This document shows positions 16,577 through 25,757 of a DNA stretch of 64,000 nt, piece after piece; within the stretch, counting starts at the first letter, position 1, and every line of letters begins with the position of its first letter. Under the pieces are notes generated by a model. That model was given only the letters and a program-made list of their open reading frames with translations. It was not told the DNA's origin and made no database searches. Source of the stretch: Chitinophaga vietnamensis (GTDB taxonomy: Bacteria; Bacteroidota; Bacteroidia; Chitinophagales; Chitinophagaceae); assembly GCF_902167635.1 (NCBI RefSeq), contig NZ_CABHMS010000005.1, forward strand, positions 372,001 through 436,000. Reading direction: 5' to 3'. The translations under genes were made by a program, and so were the position numbers.

Positions 16577-16633
16577 ATGCAAAATATCATGACAAATAAC
16601 AAACATTGGTGGTGGCACGGAATCAATTCCTGA
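16577..16633 (+). CDS. trpL: trp operon leader peptide
   Basis: This 18-codon frame contains three consecutive Trp codons (16607-16615) and then a TGA at 16631. A second in-frame ATG at 16589 would give 14 residues, the length of E. coli TrpL. A run of Trp codons between a promoter and a terminator upstream of trpE is the standard signature of ribosome-mediated attenuation. Confidence 0.9.
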   Translation: MQNIMTNNKHWWWHGINS

Positions 16634-16711
16634 TCTGTGTTACAGTGCCATGTTTCGTCTTGAAATATAATTGAAAGGCTCGCTGTTACACAGCGGGCCT
16701 TTCGGCTTTTT
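16613..16711 (+). promoter_or_regulatory. trp attenuator (alternative hairpins and terminator)
   Basis: The terminator is a 13-bp stem, GAAAGGCTCGCTG (16673-16685) with CAGCGGGCCTTTC (16691-16703), one G-U pair, then a T run to 16711. The antiterminator is CTGTGTTACAG (16635-16645) pairing at ten of eleven positions with 16683-16693, which disrupts the terminator. The protector pairing is TGGCAC (16613-16618, overlapping the third Trp codon) with GTGCCA (16645-16650). A ribosome stalled on Trp frees 16635-16645 for antitermination. Confidence 0.87.
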
Positions 16712-16766
16712 ATCAGGGCCCTTTTAACAATATACCACTTCACCCAAAGGAAGATTATAACACATC

Positions 16767-18176
16767 ATGCGTACCATTCAAGTAAAAACGAGATCCAAAC
16801 AGATGCTGGCGGATGTATTTACGCCGGTAGGTATCTATCTGCGGCTGCGCGACAAATTTCCGGGCACCATCCTCCTGGAAAGTACCGATTACCGGGCCAG
16901 TGAAAACAGCTTCTCCTACATCGGTATCAAACCTATTGCAGGCATCGAAGTTACTTCTACCAGCAACTTCGAATTCAAGTATCCCAACCTGCCTGTGGAA
17001 AAGAAACAGCTCAAAAGCAGGGAAAGCGTACTGGGCGAAATAGAGAAGTTCCTCGGCCAGTTCAGCTTCAGCGGCAATGCCGCCGTTCCGCTGGCACAAA
17101 GCCTTTTCGGCTACACCACTTTCGACGCGGTACAGTTTTTTGAAACGATAGAATTTAATAAAGATAAACAGAACGGTAATACCATACCCCTGATGCGATA
17201 CCGGTTCTATCAATATGTGATCGCCATCAACCACTTTAAAGATGAACTTTATCTCTGCGAGAACCAGGTAGAAGGCATCGACAGTGAATTTGAACTGATA
17301 GAATCCATTATTCGCCACAAAGACTCGCCAGGATACCCGTTCACCGCTGTGGGAGAAGAACAGAGCAATATGAGCGATGCGGAATATATGCAGATGGTGG
17401 AACAAGGCAAGCAACACTGTTTCCGCGGAGATGTTTTCCAGGTCGTTCTCTCCAGAGCCTTCCAGCAATCTTTCACCGGTGATGAATTTAACGTATACCG
17501 TGCCCTCCGCTCCATCAACCCTTCTCCCTACCTCTTCTTCTTCGATTACGGCGATTATAAATTAATGGGTTCCTCACCGGAATCACAGATCATTATCCGC
17601 GATGGCAAAGCCACCATCCACCCGATAGCAGGCACTTTCCGCCGTACCGGCGACGATGCGCAGGATAAACTGCTGGCCGACAAACTCCTGCAGGACCCCA
17701 AAGAAAACGCAGAACATGTGATGCTGGTAGACCTCGCCCGCAATGACCTCAGCCGCAATGCGCAGGAAGTACAGGTGGAATCATACCGGCAGGTACAGTT
17801 CTATTCACATGTGATCCACCTGGTGAGTGAAGTGAGTGGAAAAGTAGATCCTTCGCTGAACCCGTTTTCATTACTGGCAGCCACTTTCCCGGCAGGCACG
17901 CTTTCCGGCGCACCAAAATACCGCGCCATGCAGATCATCGATGAGCTGGAACCCACGGCCCGCGGCTTCTATGGCGGTTGTATCGGTGCGGTAGGCTTCA
18001 ATGGGCGTTTCAACCACGCCATCATGATCCGTTCCATCCTCAGCAAGATGAACACCTTGTACTATCAGGCAGGAGCCGGCGTGGTGGCCAAATCCGTGGC
18101 TTCATCAGAACTGGAAGAAGTGAATAATAAACTCAATGCTTTAAAACAGGCCATTCTGCTGGCACAAAAAATCTGA
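16767..18176 (+). CDS. trpE: Anthranilate synthase component I (TrpE)
   Basis: This is a 469-residue chorismate-utilising enzyme that forms anthranilate from chorismate with ammonia supplied by TrpG. Seen motifs are LLES near residue 31, the tryptophan feedback site region, SPSPYLFFFDYG-type core (NPSPYLFF), HPIAGTFRRTGD, LARNDLSRN, and LSGAPKYRAMQIIDELEP, and the C-terminal YQAGAGVVAKS. The start lies 55 bp after the attenuator terminator. The stop is 1 bp before trpG, suggesting coupled translation and equal amounts of the two subunits. Confidence 0.97.
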   Translation: MRTIQVKTRSKQMLADVFTPVGIYLRLRDKFPGTILLESTDYRASENSFSYIGIKPIAGIEVTSTSNFEFKYPNLPVEKKQLKSRESVLGEIEKFLGQFSFSGNAAVPLAQSLFGYTTFDAVQFFETIEFNKDKQNGNTIPLMRYRFYQYVIAINHFKDELYLCENQVEGIDSEFELIESIIRHKDSPGYPFTAVGEEQSNMSDAEYMQMVEQGKQHCFRGDVFQVVLSRAFQQSFTGDEFNVYRALRSINPSPYLFFFDYGDYKLMGSSPESQIIIRDGKATIHPIAGTFRRTGDDAQDKLLADKLLQDPKENAEHVMLVDLARNDLSRNAQEVQVESYRQVQFYSHVIHLVSEVSGKVDPSLNPFSLLAATFPAGTLSGAPKYRAMQIIDELEPTARGFYGGCIGAVGFNGRFNHAIMIRSILSKMNTLYYQAGAGVVAKSVASSELEEVNNKLNALKQAILLAQKI

Positions 18177-18177
18177 C

Positions 18178-18747
18178 ATGAACATCCTGGTATTCGATAA
18201 TTACGACTCCTTTACATACAACCTGGTACATCTCGTAGAAAAGATCATCAACGGGAAAGTGACCGTGGTACGCAATGACGAGATCCCTTTGGAGAAAGTG
18301 AATGACTACGACAAGATCATTCTTTCGCCTGGCCCCGGCATCCCGGAAGAAGCAGGACTGCTGCTGCCGCTGATAAAGGAATACGCCGCTACCAAATCCA
18401 TTTTTGGCGTATGCCTCGGTCAGCAGGCCATCGGACAGGCTTTTGGCGCTTCGCTCATCAACCTGAAAGAAGTATACCACGGCGTAGCCACCAATGTGAA
18501 TGTGATTGCAGAGCAAGGACGCCTGTTTAAAAATATGCCCCGGCATATGCAGGCAGGCCGCTACCACTCCTGGGTAGTAGATGAAAAAACATTACCTGCC
18601 GAACTGGTGATCACCGCCAAAGACGATGAAGGCTTTATCATGGCATTACAACATACCAGATATGATGTGAGCGGCGTGCAGTTCCATCCGGAGAGCGTGC
18701 TCACACCCGATGGAGAGCAGATATTGAGGAACTGGCTGGAAATGTAG
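18178..18747 (+). CDS. trpG: Anthranilate synthase component II, glutamine amidotransferase (TrpG)
   Basis: This 189-residue class I glutamine amidotransferase provides ammonia to TrpE. The catalytic Cys lies in GVCLGQQAIG (about residue 80), and the His-Glu pair is in FHPESVLTP near the C-terminus. In many bacteria the same subunit also serves para-aminobenzoate synthase, so a folate role is possible. It is separated from trpD by 54 bp without structure. Confidence 0.96.
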   Translation: MNILVFDNYDSFTYNLVHLVEKIINGKVTVVRNDEIPLEKVNDYDKIILSPGPGIPEEAGLLLPLIKEYAATKSIFGVCLGQQAIGQAFGASLINLKEVYHGVATNVNVIAEQGRLFKNMPRHMQAGRYHSWVVDEKTLPAELVITAKDDEGFIMALQHTRYDVSGVQFHPESVLTPDGEQILRNWLEM

Positions 18748-18801
18748 TATGCTGCTGTATTTCATCCTTATCTCATTCTTCAGATCATTCTAATTATCAT
18801 C

Positions 18802-19797
18802 ATGAAAAAGATACTCAATTATCTCTTCGAACATAAAACTTTCAGTCGCGATGCTGCCAAAGAAATCCTGATCAGCATCTCCAAAGGCATGTACAACGAA
18901 AGCGAGCTGGCAGCCTTTATGACCGTATTCCTCATGCGCAGCATCACCATCGATGAGCTGCTGGGCTTCCGCGATGCCCTGCTGGAGCTGTGTGTGCCCG
19001 TACGCCTCAATGGGTACGACGTACTCGATATCGTAGGCACCGGCGGCGATGCAAAAAATACCTTTAATATTTCTACCTTGTCGTGCTTTCTGGTGGCCGG
19101 CGCTGGCGCTAAAGTGGCCAAACACGGCAACTACGGCGTATCATCTGTGAGCGGCGCCTCCAACCTGATGGAGCTGGTAGGCTATAAATTCAAGAACGAT
19201 GATGCCAAGCTGAGAACAGAACTGGACGAAGCCGGCATCTGTTTCCTGCATGCGCCGCTCTTTCATCCGGCATTGAAGAATGTAGCCGGTATCCGCCGCC
19301 AGCTGGGCATCCGCACGTTCTTTAACATGCTCGGTCCTTTGGTGAATCCCGCTTTTGCACAGCATCAGCTCATCGGGGTGTACAGCCTGGAAATGGCCAG
19401 GGTGTATAATTATCTCTTCCAACAAACAGACAAAAAATTTGTGATCGTTCACAGTCTGGATGGTTATGACGAGATCTCCCTCACCGCTGATACCAAAGTG
19501 ATCACCAATGCCGGAGAACAGGACTGGACGCCGGAACAGCTGGGTAAACGCAAAGTGCATCCGGAAGATATCTACGGCGGTAATACGCCGGAAGAAGCAG
19601 CGAAGATATTTATGAAGATATTGAAAGGCGAGGGCACCTGGGCACAGAACTCCGTCGTATTTGCCAATGCCGCCATGGGCCTTTACAGCCTGGGCAAGCA
19701 TAAGAGCTACGACGAATGTTTTGCCGCCGCAGTGGAATCGCTCGAATCCGGTAAGGCATATCAATCATTCAAGAAACTGATCGAATTACAATCATGA
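18802..19797 (+). CDS. trpD: Anthranilate phosphoribosyltransferase (TrpD)
   Basis: The 331-residue enzyme transfers phosphoribose from PRPP to anthranilate. The signature GTGGDAKNTFNIST (about residues 74-87) binds PRPP and magnesium. KHGNYGVSS and the LGPLVNP stretch are further family marks. It is a stand-alone protein, not fused to TrpG as in E. coli. The stop codon overlaps the trpC start by 4 bp (ATGA). Confidence 0.96.
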   Translation: MKKILNYLFEHKTFSRDAAKEILISISKGMYNESELAAFMTVFLMRSITIDELLGFRDALLELCVPVRLNGYDVLDIVGTGGDAKNTFNISTLSCFLVAGAGAKVAKHGNYGVSSVSGASNLMELVGYKFKNDDAKLRTELDEAGICFLHAPLFHPALKNVAGIRRQLGIRTFFNMLGPLVNPAFAQHQLIGVYSLEMARVYNYLFQQTDKKFVIVHSLDGYDEISLTADTKVITNAGEQDWTPEQLGKRKVHPEDIYGGNTPEEAAKIFMKILKGEGTWAQNSVVFANAAMGLYSLGKHKSYDECFAAAVESLESGKAYQSFKKLIELQS

Positions 19798-20594
19798 AGA
19801 ATATCCTGGCAGAAATAGTAGCACATAAACACCTGGAAGTGGCTGCCCGCAAGGAACAGCGCAGCGCCGCCGACTTGCGGCAGGCGCCGCTCTTCGGCCG
19901 CGAAACGCTATCGCTGCGCCACTTTTTGCAGCAGCCGGACAAAACCGGTATCATCGCGGAATTCAAGCGCCGCTCGCCTTCCAAAGGATTGATCAACGGG
20001 GAAGCGACCGTACAGCAGGTAACGACGGCGTATACACGCTATGGCGCCTCCGGTCTCTCCGTGCTCACCGATGAGAAATATTTTGGCGGCTCTTCCGACG
20101 ACCTGCAACAGGCGCGCAGCTTCAACCAGATACCGATCCTGCGGAAAGATTTTGTAGTAGATGAATACCAGATACTGGAAGCCAAAGCCATCGGCGCCGA
20201 TGTGATACTGCTCATCGCCGAATGCCTGGATGCCGCTACGGTAAAGCATCTCGCTACCTTCGCCCACAACCTCGGCCTGGAAGTGCTGCTCGAAGTACAT
20301 AGCGAGCCACAACTCGAAAAAGTAAGCGATCATGTGCATCTCGTTGGCGTCAACAACCGCGACCTGATGACCTTCCAGGTGGATTTCAACCGCTCCTGCG
20401 AACTGGCGCCCAAGATACCTGCCGGTAAACTGAAAGTGGCCGAAAGCGGTATCAATGATCCCGCTGCCATCGTAACGCTGAAAGCCGCCGGCTTCCAGGG
20501 TTTCCTGATAGGCGAACACTTTATGCGGCAGGAAGATCCCGCCCGCGCATTTGAAAATTTTGTACAGGAATTAAATACCTTATCCCAACGATGA
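19794..20594 (+). CDS. trpC: Indole-3-glycerol-phosphate synthase (TrpC)
   Basis: This is a 266-residue (beta/alpha)8 barrel that closes the indole ring. Motifs are IIAEFKRRSPSKG (catalytic Glu and Lys, about residues 52-64), LRKDFVVDEYQI with the general-acid Lys, VGVNNRDLMTF and VAESGI. It is monofunctional; TrpF is a separate overlapping gene. It overlaps trpD and trpF by 4 bp each. Confidence 0.96.
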   Translation: MKNILAEIVAHKHLEVAARKEQRSAADLRQAPLFGRETLSLRHFLQQPDKTGIIAEFKRRSPSKGLINGEATVQQVTTAYTRYGASGLSVLTDEKYFGGSSDDLQQARSFNQIPILRKDFVVDEYQILEAKAIGADVILLIAECLDAATVKHLATFAHNLGLEVLLEVHSEPQLEKVSDHVHLVGVNNRDLMTFQVDFNRSCELAPKIPAGKLKVAESGINDPAAIVTLKAAGFQGFLIGEHFMRQEDPARAFENFVQELNTLSQR

Positions 20595-21229
20595 TGCACA
20601 TCAAAGTATGCGGCATAACAAAAGCAAGCGACCTGCAAGCGCTGGCAGACAATGGCGTGGACTTCGCCGGTTTTATCTTCTATGAGCGATCGCCGCGCTT
20701 TGCCGGTAACCGCATCGATGCCCGCACCGTACGCGAAACCAGCGGCATCAAAAAAGCGGGCGTGTTCGTGAATGCGCCGGCAGAACTGGTGCTGCGCACC
20801 GTCAGCGATTATGCGCTCGACCTGGTGCAGCTGCATGGCGATGAAACGCCCGCATTCTGCGCCAGCATCCGCGAGACGATACCGGTGATCAAAGCGTTTC
20901 GTATAGGCGATACCGTTAATTGGGAAAAAGAGGTGGCGCCTTATATACCCGTTACCGATTACTTCCTGTTCGATACCGCCTCCATAAAGGGTTACGGCGG
21001 CACCGGCGACCGTTTCAACTGGGAGCTGCTGGCGCAATATCCTTACGAGCATCCCTTCCTGCTGAGCGGCGGCATCGCCCCGGGCCAGGAAGAAGAGATC
21101 AGCCGCTTGCAGTTACCCGCGCTTTTTGGCGTGGATATCAACAGCCGGTTTGAGGACAGTCCGGGTGTGAAGAACATCCAGGCCGTGCAACAATTTGTAA
21201 AAAAGATTCATTCATCAATATTAAAATAA
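20591..21229 (+). CDS. trpF: Phosphoribosylanthranilate isomerase (TrpF)
   Basis: This is a 212-residue barrel enzyme catalysing the Amadori rearrangement of phosphoribosyl-anthranilate. Motifs are [10 protein letters not shown] (catalytic Cys), VQLHGDE, and [18 protein letters not shown] with the catalytic Asp. There are two adjacent ATG codons (20591 and 20594); either may be used. TrpF and HisA do the same chemistry on related substrates, and both genes lie in this block. Confidence 0.95.
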   Translation: MMHIKVCGITKASDLQALADNGVDFAGFIFYERSPRFAGNRIDARTVRETSGIKKAGVFVNAPAELVLRTVSDYALDLVQLHGDETPAFCASIRETIPVIKAFRIGDTVNWEKEVAPYIPVTDYFLFDTASIKGYGGTGDRFNWELLAQYPYEHPFLLSGGIAPGQEEEISRLQLPALFGVDINSRFEDSPGVKNIQAVQQFVKKIHSSILK

Positions 21230-21234
21230 AGATC

Positions 21235-22443
21235 ATGGACATTGCGATCGACAACAGCAAATCCAGGTATCATGTAGATGAAAATGGCTACTACGGCAGG
21301 TTTGGCGGTGCTTATACCCCTGAGATGCTGTATCCCAATGTAGAAGAATTACAGCGCAGGTACCTCGAAATACTCAGCGAGCCCGGTTTCCAGCAAGAGT
21401 TTGAAGCCTTGCTGCGCGATTATGTGGGGCGTCCGTCGCCGCTTTATTTTGCGAAACGTTTGTCTGAAAAATATGGCGCGCAGATCTATTTAAAGCGGGA
21501 AGACCTGAACCATACCGGCGCGCATAAAGTCAACAACACGATCGGCCAGATACTGCTGGCAAAGCGCCTCGGCAAGAAACGTATCATTGCTGAAACCGGC
21601 GCGGGGCAGCACGGGGTGGCCACCGCCACCGTTTGCGCCCTTATGGGCATGGAGTGCATGGTGTACATGGGCAGTATCGATATTGAAAGACAAGCGCCCA
21701 ATGTGGCCCGCATGAAGATGCTCGGCGCCACCGTGGTAGCCGCCACCAGCGGCAGCCGCACCCTGAAAGACGCCACCAACGAAGCGATCCGCGACTGGAT
21801 CAACAATCCGGTAAATACCCACTACATCCTCGGCACCGCCGCAGGGCCGCATCCCTATCCTGATATGGTAGCGCGTTTCCAGTCGGTGATCAGCGAAGAA
21901 ATGAAAAAGCAGTTGCTGGAGAAAACCGGCAATGCCCACCCAGACTATATTGTAGCCTGTATCGGCGGCGGCAGCAATGCTGCGGGCGCCTTCTTTCATT
22001 ATCTCGACGCCGAAGATGTAAAGCTCATCGCCGTAGAAGCTGGTGGTAAAGGCGTACACAGCGGCTTCTCCGCCGCTACTACGCAGCTGGGCAAGATCGG
22101 TATCATCCATGCCAGCAAAACCTTGCTCATGCAAACAGACGATGGCCAGATCGTAGAGCCGCACTCTATTTCAGCGGGCCTCGATTATCCCGGTATAGGT
22201 CCCATGCATGCCCATCTCTATGAAACAGGACGTGCCACCTTCCTCGATGCCACCGATGATGAAGCCCTCGCCGCCGCTTATGAACTGAGCCTGCTCGAAG
22301 GCATCATCCCCGCCATGGAATCAGCACATGCGCTGGCCAAGCTGAAAGACCTTACCCTCAACGCAGATGATGTAGTGGTGGTATGCCTTTCCGGCCGCGG
22401 AGATAAAGACCTGGATACTTATATCCGTCACATGAAAAAATAA
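21235..22443 (+). CDS. trpB: Tryptophan synthase beta chain (TrpB)
   Basis: The 402-residue PLP enzyme condenses indole with serine. The Schiff-base Lys is in HTGAHKVNN (about residue 100). The catalytic Glu region ETGAGQHG and the PLP phosphate loop GGGSNAAG are present. The length and the N-terminal region ([12 protein letters not shown]) are typical of the major TrpB1 form that pairs with TrpA. It lies 5 bp after trpF and 8 bp before trpA. Confidence 0.97.
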   Translation: MDIAIDNSKSRYHVDENGYYGRFGGAYTPEMLYPNVEELQRRYLEILSEPGFQQEFEALLRDYVGRPSPLYFAKRLSEKYGAQIYLKREDLNHTGAHKVNNTIGQILLAKRLGKKRIIAETGAGQHGVATATVCALMGMECMVYMGSIDIERQAPNVARMKMLGATVVAATSGSRTLKDATNEAIRDWINNPVNTHYILGTAAGPHPYPDMVARFQSVISEEMKKQLLEKTGNAHPDYIVACIGGGSNAAGAFFHYLDAEDVKLIAVEAGGKGVHSGFSAATTQLGKIGIIHASKTLLMQTDDGQIVEPHSISAGLDYPGIGPMHAHLYETGRATFLDATDDEALAAAYELSLLEGIIPAMESAHALAKLKDLTLNADDVVVVCLSGRGDKDLDTYIRHMKK

Positions 22444-22451
22444 AATGGATT

Positions 22452-23222
22452 ATGCAGAACCGTATAGATGAACTGTTTGCCAGGAAACAACATGGCGTTT
22501 TGAATATCTATTGCACCGCAGGTTTTCCTGAACTCAACGATACTTTGCCGGTAATGACCGCCCTGCAAAACAGCGGGGTGGATATCATCGAGCTGGGCAT
22601 GCCTTTCTCCGATCCCCTGGCCGACGGCCCCGTGATACAGGACAGCAGCACCCGCGCGCTGAAGAACGGTATGAGCATACACAAGCTGTTTGAACAATTA
22701 CAGGGGTTCAGATATCGTATATCCGTTCCCGTTATACTCATGGGGTATCTTAACCCGGTGCTGTGCTACGGGGTGGAGGCCTTCTGTAAAAAATGCGCGG
22801 AAACCGGTATCGACGGCATCATCCTGCCAGATCTGCCCATGGCCGAATTTGAAACGGAATATAAAAGTATCTTTGAAAAGTATAACCTGCACTTCATCTT
22901 CCTCGTTACGCCGGAAACCGGCGATGCCCGCATCCGCCAGCTGGATAGCCTCAGCAAAGGCTTTCTCTATGCGGTATCATCTTCCTCTACCACTGGTAAA
23001 GACAAGGATATGAAAGACCAGCGGGCTTACTTTGAGCGCCTGCGTGGCTTGCAGCTGAAAAATCCGGTGCTGATCGGCTTCGGTATCAAGGATAAAGCTA
23101 CCTTTGATGCCGCCGCTGCCTATGCAAACGGCGCCATCATCGGAACCGCTTTTGTGAAAGCGCTGGAAAACGGCCAGGGCATTGAAGATACTGTGAAAAA
23201 GTTTGTATCGTCCGTAAGATAA
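22452..23222 (+). CDS. trpA: Tryptophan synthase alpha chain (TrpA)
   Basis: This 256-residue barrel cleaves indole-3-glycerol phosphate to indole, which is channelled to TrpB. The motif DIIELGMPFSDPLADGP contains the catalytic Glu. The second catalytic Asp lies in IILPDLPMAEF, where the common LPPEE is LPMAE. It is the last trp gene; hisH begins 10 bp later with no terminator between. Confidence 0.96.
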   Translation: MQNRIDELFARKQHGVLNIYCTAGFPELNDTLPVMTALQNSGVDIIELGMPFSDPLADGPVIQDSSTRALKNGMSIHKLFEQLQGFRYRISVPVILMGYLNPVLCYGVEAFCKKCAETGIDGIILPDLPMAEFETEYKSIFEKYNLHFIFLVTPETGDARIRQLDSLSKGFLYAVSSSSTTGKDKDMKDQRAYFERLRGLQLKNPVLIGFGIKDKATFDAAAAYANGAIIGTAFVKALENGQGIEDTVKKFVSSVR

Positions 23223-23232
23223 AATCAATAGC

Positions 23233-23826
23233 ATGAAAACGGTGATTATTAAATACAACGCCGGCAATATCCGCTCCGTGCAATTTGCATTGGAGCGTTT
23301 AGGCGTTACCGGTATCGTAACCGACGATAAGGAGGAGATACTGTCTGCCGACAAGGTGATCTTCCCCGGCGTGGGTGAGGCCAGTACGGCCATGCGTTAC
23401 CTCGAAGAAAGAAAGCTGGACCAGGTGATCAAAAACCTGCAACAGCCGGTGCTGGGCATCTGCCTGGGCATGCAGCTCATGTGCCGCTACTCTGAAGAAA
23501 ATGATACTGCCTGCATGGGCATCTTTGATACAGACGTGAAGAAATTCCTTTCACCGGTAGAGAACCTGTTGAAGATACCACAGATCGGCTGGAATAACAT
23601 CACCGGCCTGCATAGCGTGATATTTGAGCATGTACCGGAAAATGCCTACATGTATTTTGTGCACAGCTATTACGCCGCGCTGGGCGCGGATACGGTGGCC
23701 ATCTCCAATTATGTGATCAACTACAGTTCCGCTTTGCAGAAAGATAATTTCTACGCCGTGCAGTTCCACCCGGAGAAATCCGCTGAAGCAGGATCGAAGA
23801 TTATTGAGAATTTTTTGAACTTGTGA
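23233..23826 (+). CDS. hisH: Imidazole glycerol phosphate synthase, glutaminase subunit (HisH)
   Basis: This 197-residue class I glutamine amidotransferase feeds ammonia to HisF. The catalytic Cys is in GICLGMQLMC (about residue 78), with the oxyanion region PGVGEASTAM and the His-Glu pair FHPEKSAEAG near the end. It starts 10 bp after trpA. It stops 1 bp before the GNAT-HisA gene. Confidence 0.96.
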   Translation: MKTVIIKYNAGNIRSVQFALERLGVTGIVTDDKEEILSADKVIFPGVGEASTAMRYLEERKLDQVIKNLQQPVLGICLGMQLMCRYSEENDTACMGIFDTDVKKFLSPVENLLKIPQIGWNNITGLHSVIFEHVPENAYMYFVHSYYAALGADTVAISNYVINYSSALQKDNFYAVQFHPEKSAEAGSKIIENFLNL

Positions 23827-23827
23827 G

Positions 23828-24970
23828 ATGAATATACGCAGGATCAGTGCAGATGATACGCTACAGCTGAGAAGAGATGTATTATACCCGAACGAAACGC
23901 TGGAAGTGGTGAAGGTAGACCATGATGAGGATGGCTTACATTTCGGCGTGTTTGAAGCGGGGCAGTTGGTGACGGTGGTATCGCTTTTTATCGGGAGAGA
24001 AGAAGCGCAGTTCCGTAAGCTGGCTACGCTGCCCGCCTGCCAGGGCAAGGGTTATGGAAAGGCCGTCCTGGCGCATATCGCAGGCATCTGTCAAAAAGAG
24101 CATATCAAATTGCTCTGGTGTAATGCCCGCGATACGGCCGTTTCTTTTTACGAGCGCCTGGGCTATATCCGCAAGGGCGACTATTTTCAAAAATGCGGGA
24201 TCTCCTTCATCCGCATGGAGCTGCCGCTGACAAATAATAATATGAAGCAATCTTTCGATATCATACCTGCCATCGACATCATCGATGGTAAATGTGTTCG
24301 CCTCACACAGGGCGATTACAGCCAGCAGAAAGTATACAACGAGCATCCGCTGGAAGTGGCCAAAGAGTTTGAAGCGCTGGGCGTTCGCCGCCTGCACCTG
24401 GTAGACCTGGACGGCGCCAAAAAAGGCGCAGTAGCGAACTGGAAAGTGCTGGAGCAGATTGCCGGAAAAACCACACTGGTAACGGACTTTGGCGGCGGTA
24501 TCAAAACGGACAAAGACCTTGAAATCGTTTTTGAAAGTGGCGCGGCGCTGGCCACCATCGGCAGCGTAGCGGTGAAATCGCCCGAACTGTTTTTCAGCTG
24601 GCTCAAAACATATGGCGCAGAAAAGATATTCCTCGGCGCTGATGTAAAGGAAGAAAAGATCGCGGTAGGCGGCTGGCTGGAAACCACGGAGCTGTCGGTA
24701 TTCGACTTCCTGGAAGGCAATATTGCCAAAGGCGTGCATAATATCTTCTGCACCGATATCGCGAAAGACGGCCTGCTGCAAGGGCCATCTGTTGATCTGT
24801 ATAAAAAGATCATCGAAAGATTTGCAGGCATTAACTTTGTGGCCAGCGGCGGCGTCAGCAATATTGGTGATGTAGCGGCCTTGCAGGAGATCGGCTGTAA
24901 TGGCGTAATCATCGGCAAAGCTATCTACGAAGGGCGGATCAGCATGGCCGAATTAAAATCATTCTTATAA
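23828..24970 (+). CDS. hisA: GNAT acetyltransferase-HisA fusion (phosphoribosylformimino-AICAR-P isomerase)
   Basis: One uninterrupted 380-codon frame. Residues 1-135 form a GNAT domain: acetyl-CoA motif [14 protein letters not shown] (about 72-85) and terminal [11 protein letters not shown]. Residues 139-380 are a complete HisA barrel starting at an internal ATG at 24242 ([38 protein letters not shown]), which isomerises ProFAR in histidine synthesis. The linker is about 4-5 residues (LTNNN). Either a true fusion protein or GNAT with internal HisA initiation is possible. The GNAT acceptor is unknown. HisA of usual length (about 240) is fully preserved. Confidence 0.93.
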   Translation: MNIRRISADDTLQLRRDVLYPNETLEVVKVDHDEDGLHFGVFEAGQLVTVVSLFIGREEAQFRKLATLPACQGKGYGKAVLAHIAGICQKEHIKLLWCNARDTAVSFYERLGYIRKGDYFQKCGISFIRMELPLTNNNMKQSFDIIPAIDIIDGKCVRLTQGDYSQQKVYNEHPLEVAKEFEALGVRRLHLVDLDGAKKGAVANWKVLEQIAGKTTLVTDFGGGIKTDKDLEIVFESGAALATIGSVAVKSPELFFSWLKTYGAEKIFLGADVKEEKIAVGGWLETTELSVFDFLEGNIAKGVHNIFCTDIAKDGLLQGPSVDLYKKIIERFAGINFVASGGVSNIGDVAALQEIGCNGVIIGKAIYEGRISMAELKSFL

Positions 24971-24980
24971 AACACGACGT

Positions 24981-25736
24981 ATGCTCACCAAACGTATCAT
25001 ACCCTGCCTGGATATCAAAGACGGTCGCACGGTGAAAGGCATCAATTTCGAAAATATCCGTGATGCCGGCGATCCTATTGAGCTGGGCGCTTTATACGCC
25101 GAACAGGGCGCCGATGAACTGGTGTTCCTCGATATAACGGCAACGAATGAACGAAGAAAAACATTGTCGGAACTGGTTACACGCATTGCCAGGCATGTCA
25201 ATATCCCGTTTACCGTAGGTGGCGGCATCTCTTCTGTAGAAGATGTGAGCGTATTGCTGCAATCCGGCGCTGACAAGATATCTGTAAATACCGCTGCCTT
25301 CAACAATCCCGCGCTGATCGACAGTCTGGCAAAGGAGTTTGGCAGCCAGTGCATCGTGCTGGCCATCGACACGCGTTTCGAAGGCGACGACTGGTACGTA
25401 TACCTCAATGGCGGCCGCGTGAAAACAGACACGAAGGCCTACGACTGGGCAAAAGATGCGGTGAACCGCGGCGCCGGCGAGATATTGCTCACCTCCATGA
25501 ACAATGACGGCACCAAACAGGGCTTTGCACTGGACATCACCGGCAAGTTGTCGCAGCACCTGAACGTTCCGGTGATCGCGTCCGGCGGGGCAGGCACCAT
25601 GGCGCATTTCACCGAAGTATTTGAACAGGCCCAGGCCGACGCAGCCCTTGCTGCCAGCATCTTTCACTATAAAGAAATAGAAATACCTGCGCTCAAAAAC
25701 TACCTGTACCAGAAAGGAGTGAACGTGCGCTTTTAA
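24981..25736 (+). CDS. hisF: Imidazole glycerol phosphate synthase, cyclase subunit (HisF)
   Basis: This is a 251-residue barrel that, with HisH, makes imidazole glycerol phosphate and AICAR. The catalytic Asp11-equivalent is in [14 protein letters not shown], and the Asp130-equivalent in [12 protein letters not shown]. The phosphate-binding [11 protein letters not shown] is near the C-terminus. It is separated from hisA and hisIE by 10 and 21 bp. Confidence 0.97.
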   Translation: MLTKRIIPCLDIKDGRTVKGINFENIRDAGDPIELGALYAEQGADELVFLDITATNERRKTLSELVTRIARHVNIPFTVGGGISSVEDVSVLLQSGADKISVNTAAFNNPALIDSLAKEFGSQCIVLAIDTRFEGDDWYVYLNGGRVKTDTKAYDWAKDAVNRGAGEILLTSMNNDGTKQGFALDITGKLSQHLNVPVIASGGAGTMAHFTEVFEQAQADAALAASIFHYKEIEIPALKNYLYQKGVNVRF

Positions 25737-25757
25737 TGACACCTGAAACCAGCATAT

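Noticed and set aside
16495-16743. 82-codon minus-strand frame over the trp leader
   Set aside because: The region is explained on the plus strand by promoter, leader peptide and attenuator. The frame has no motif.
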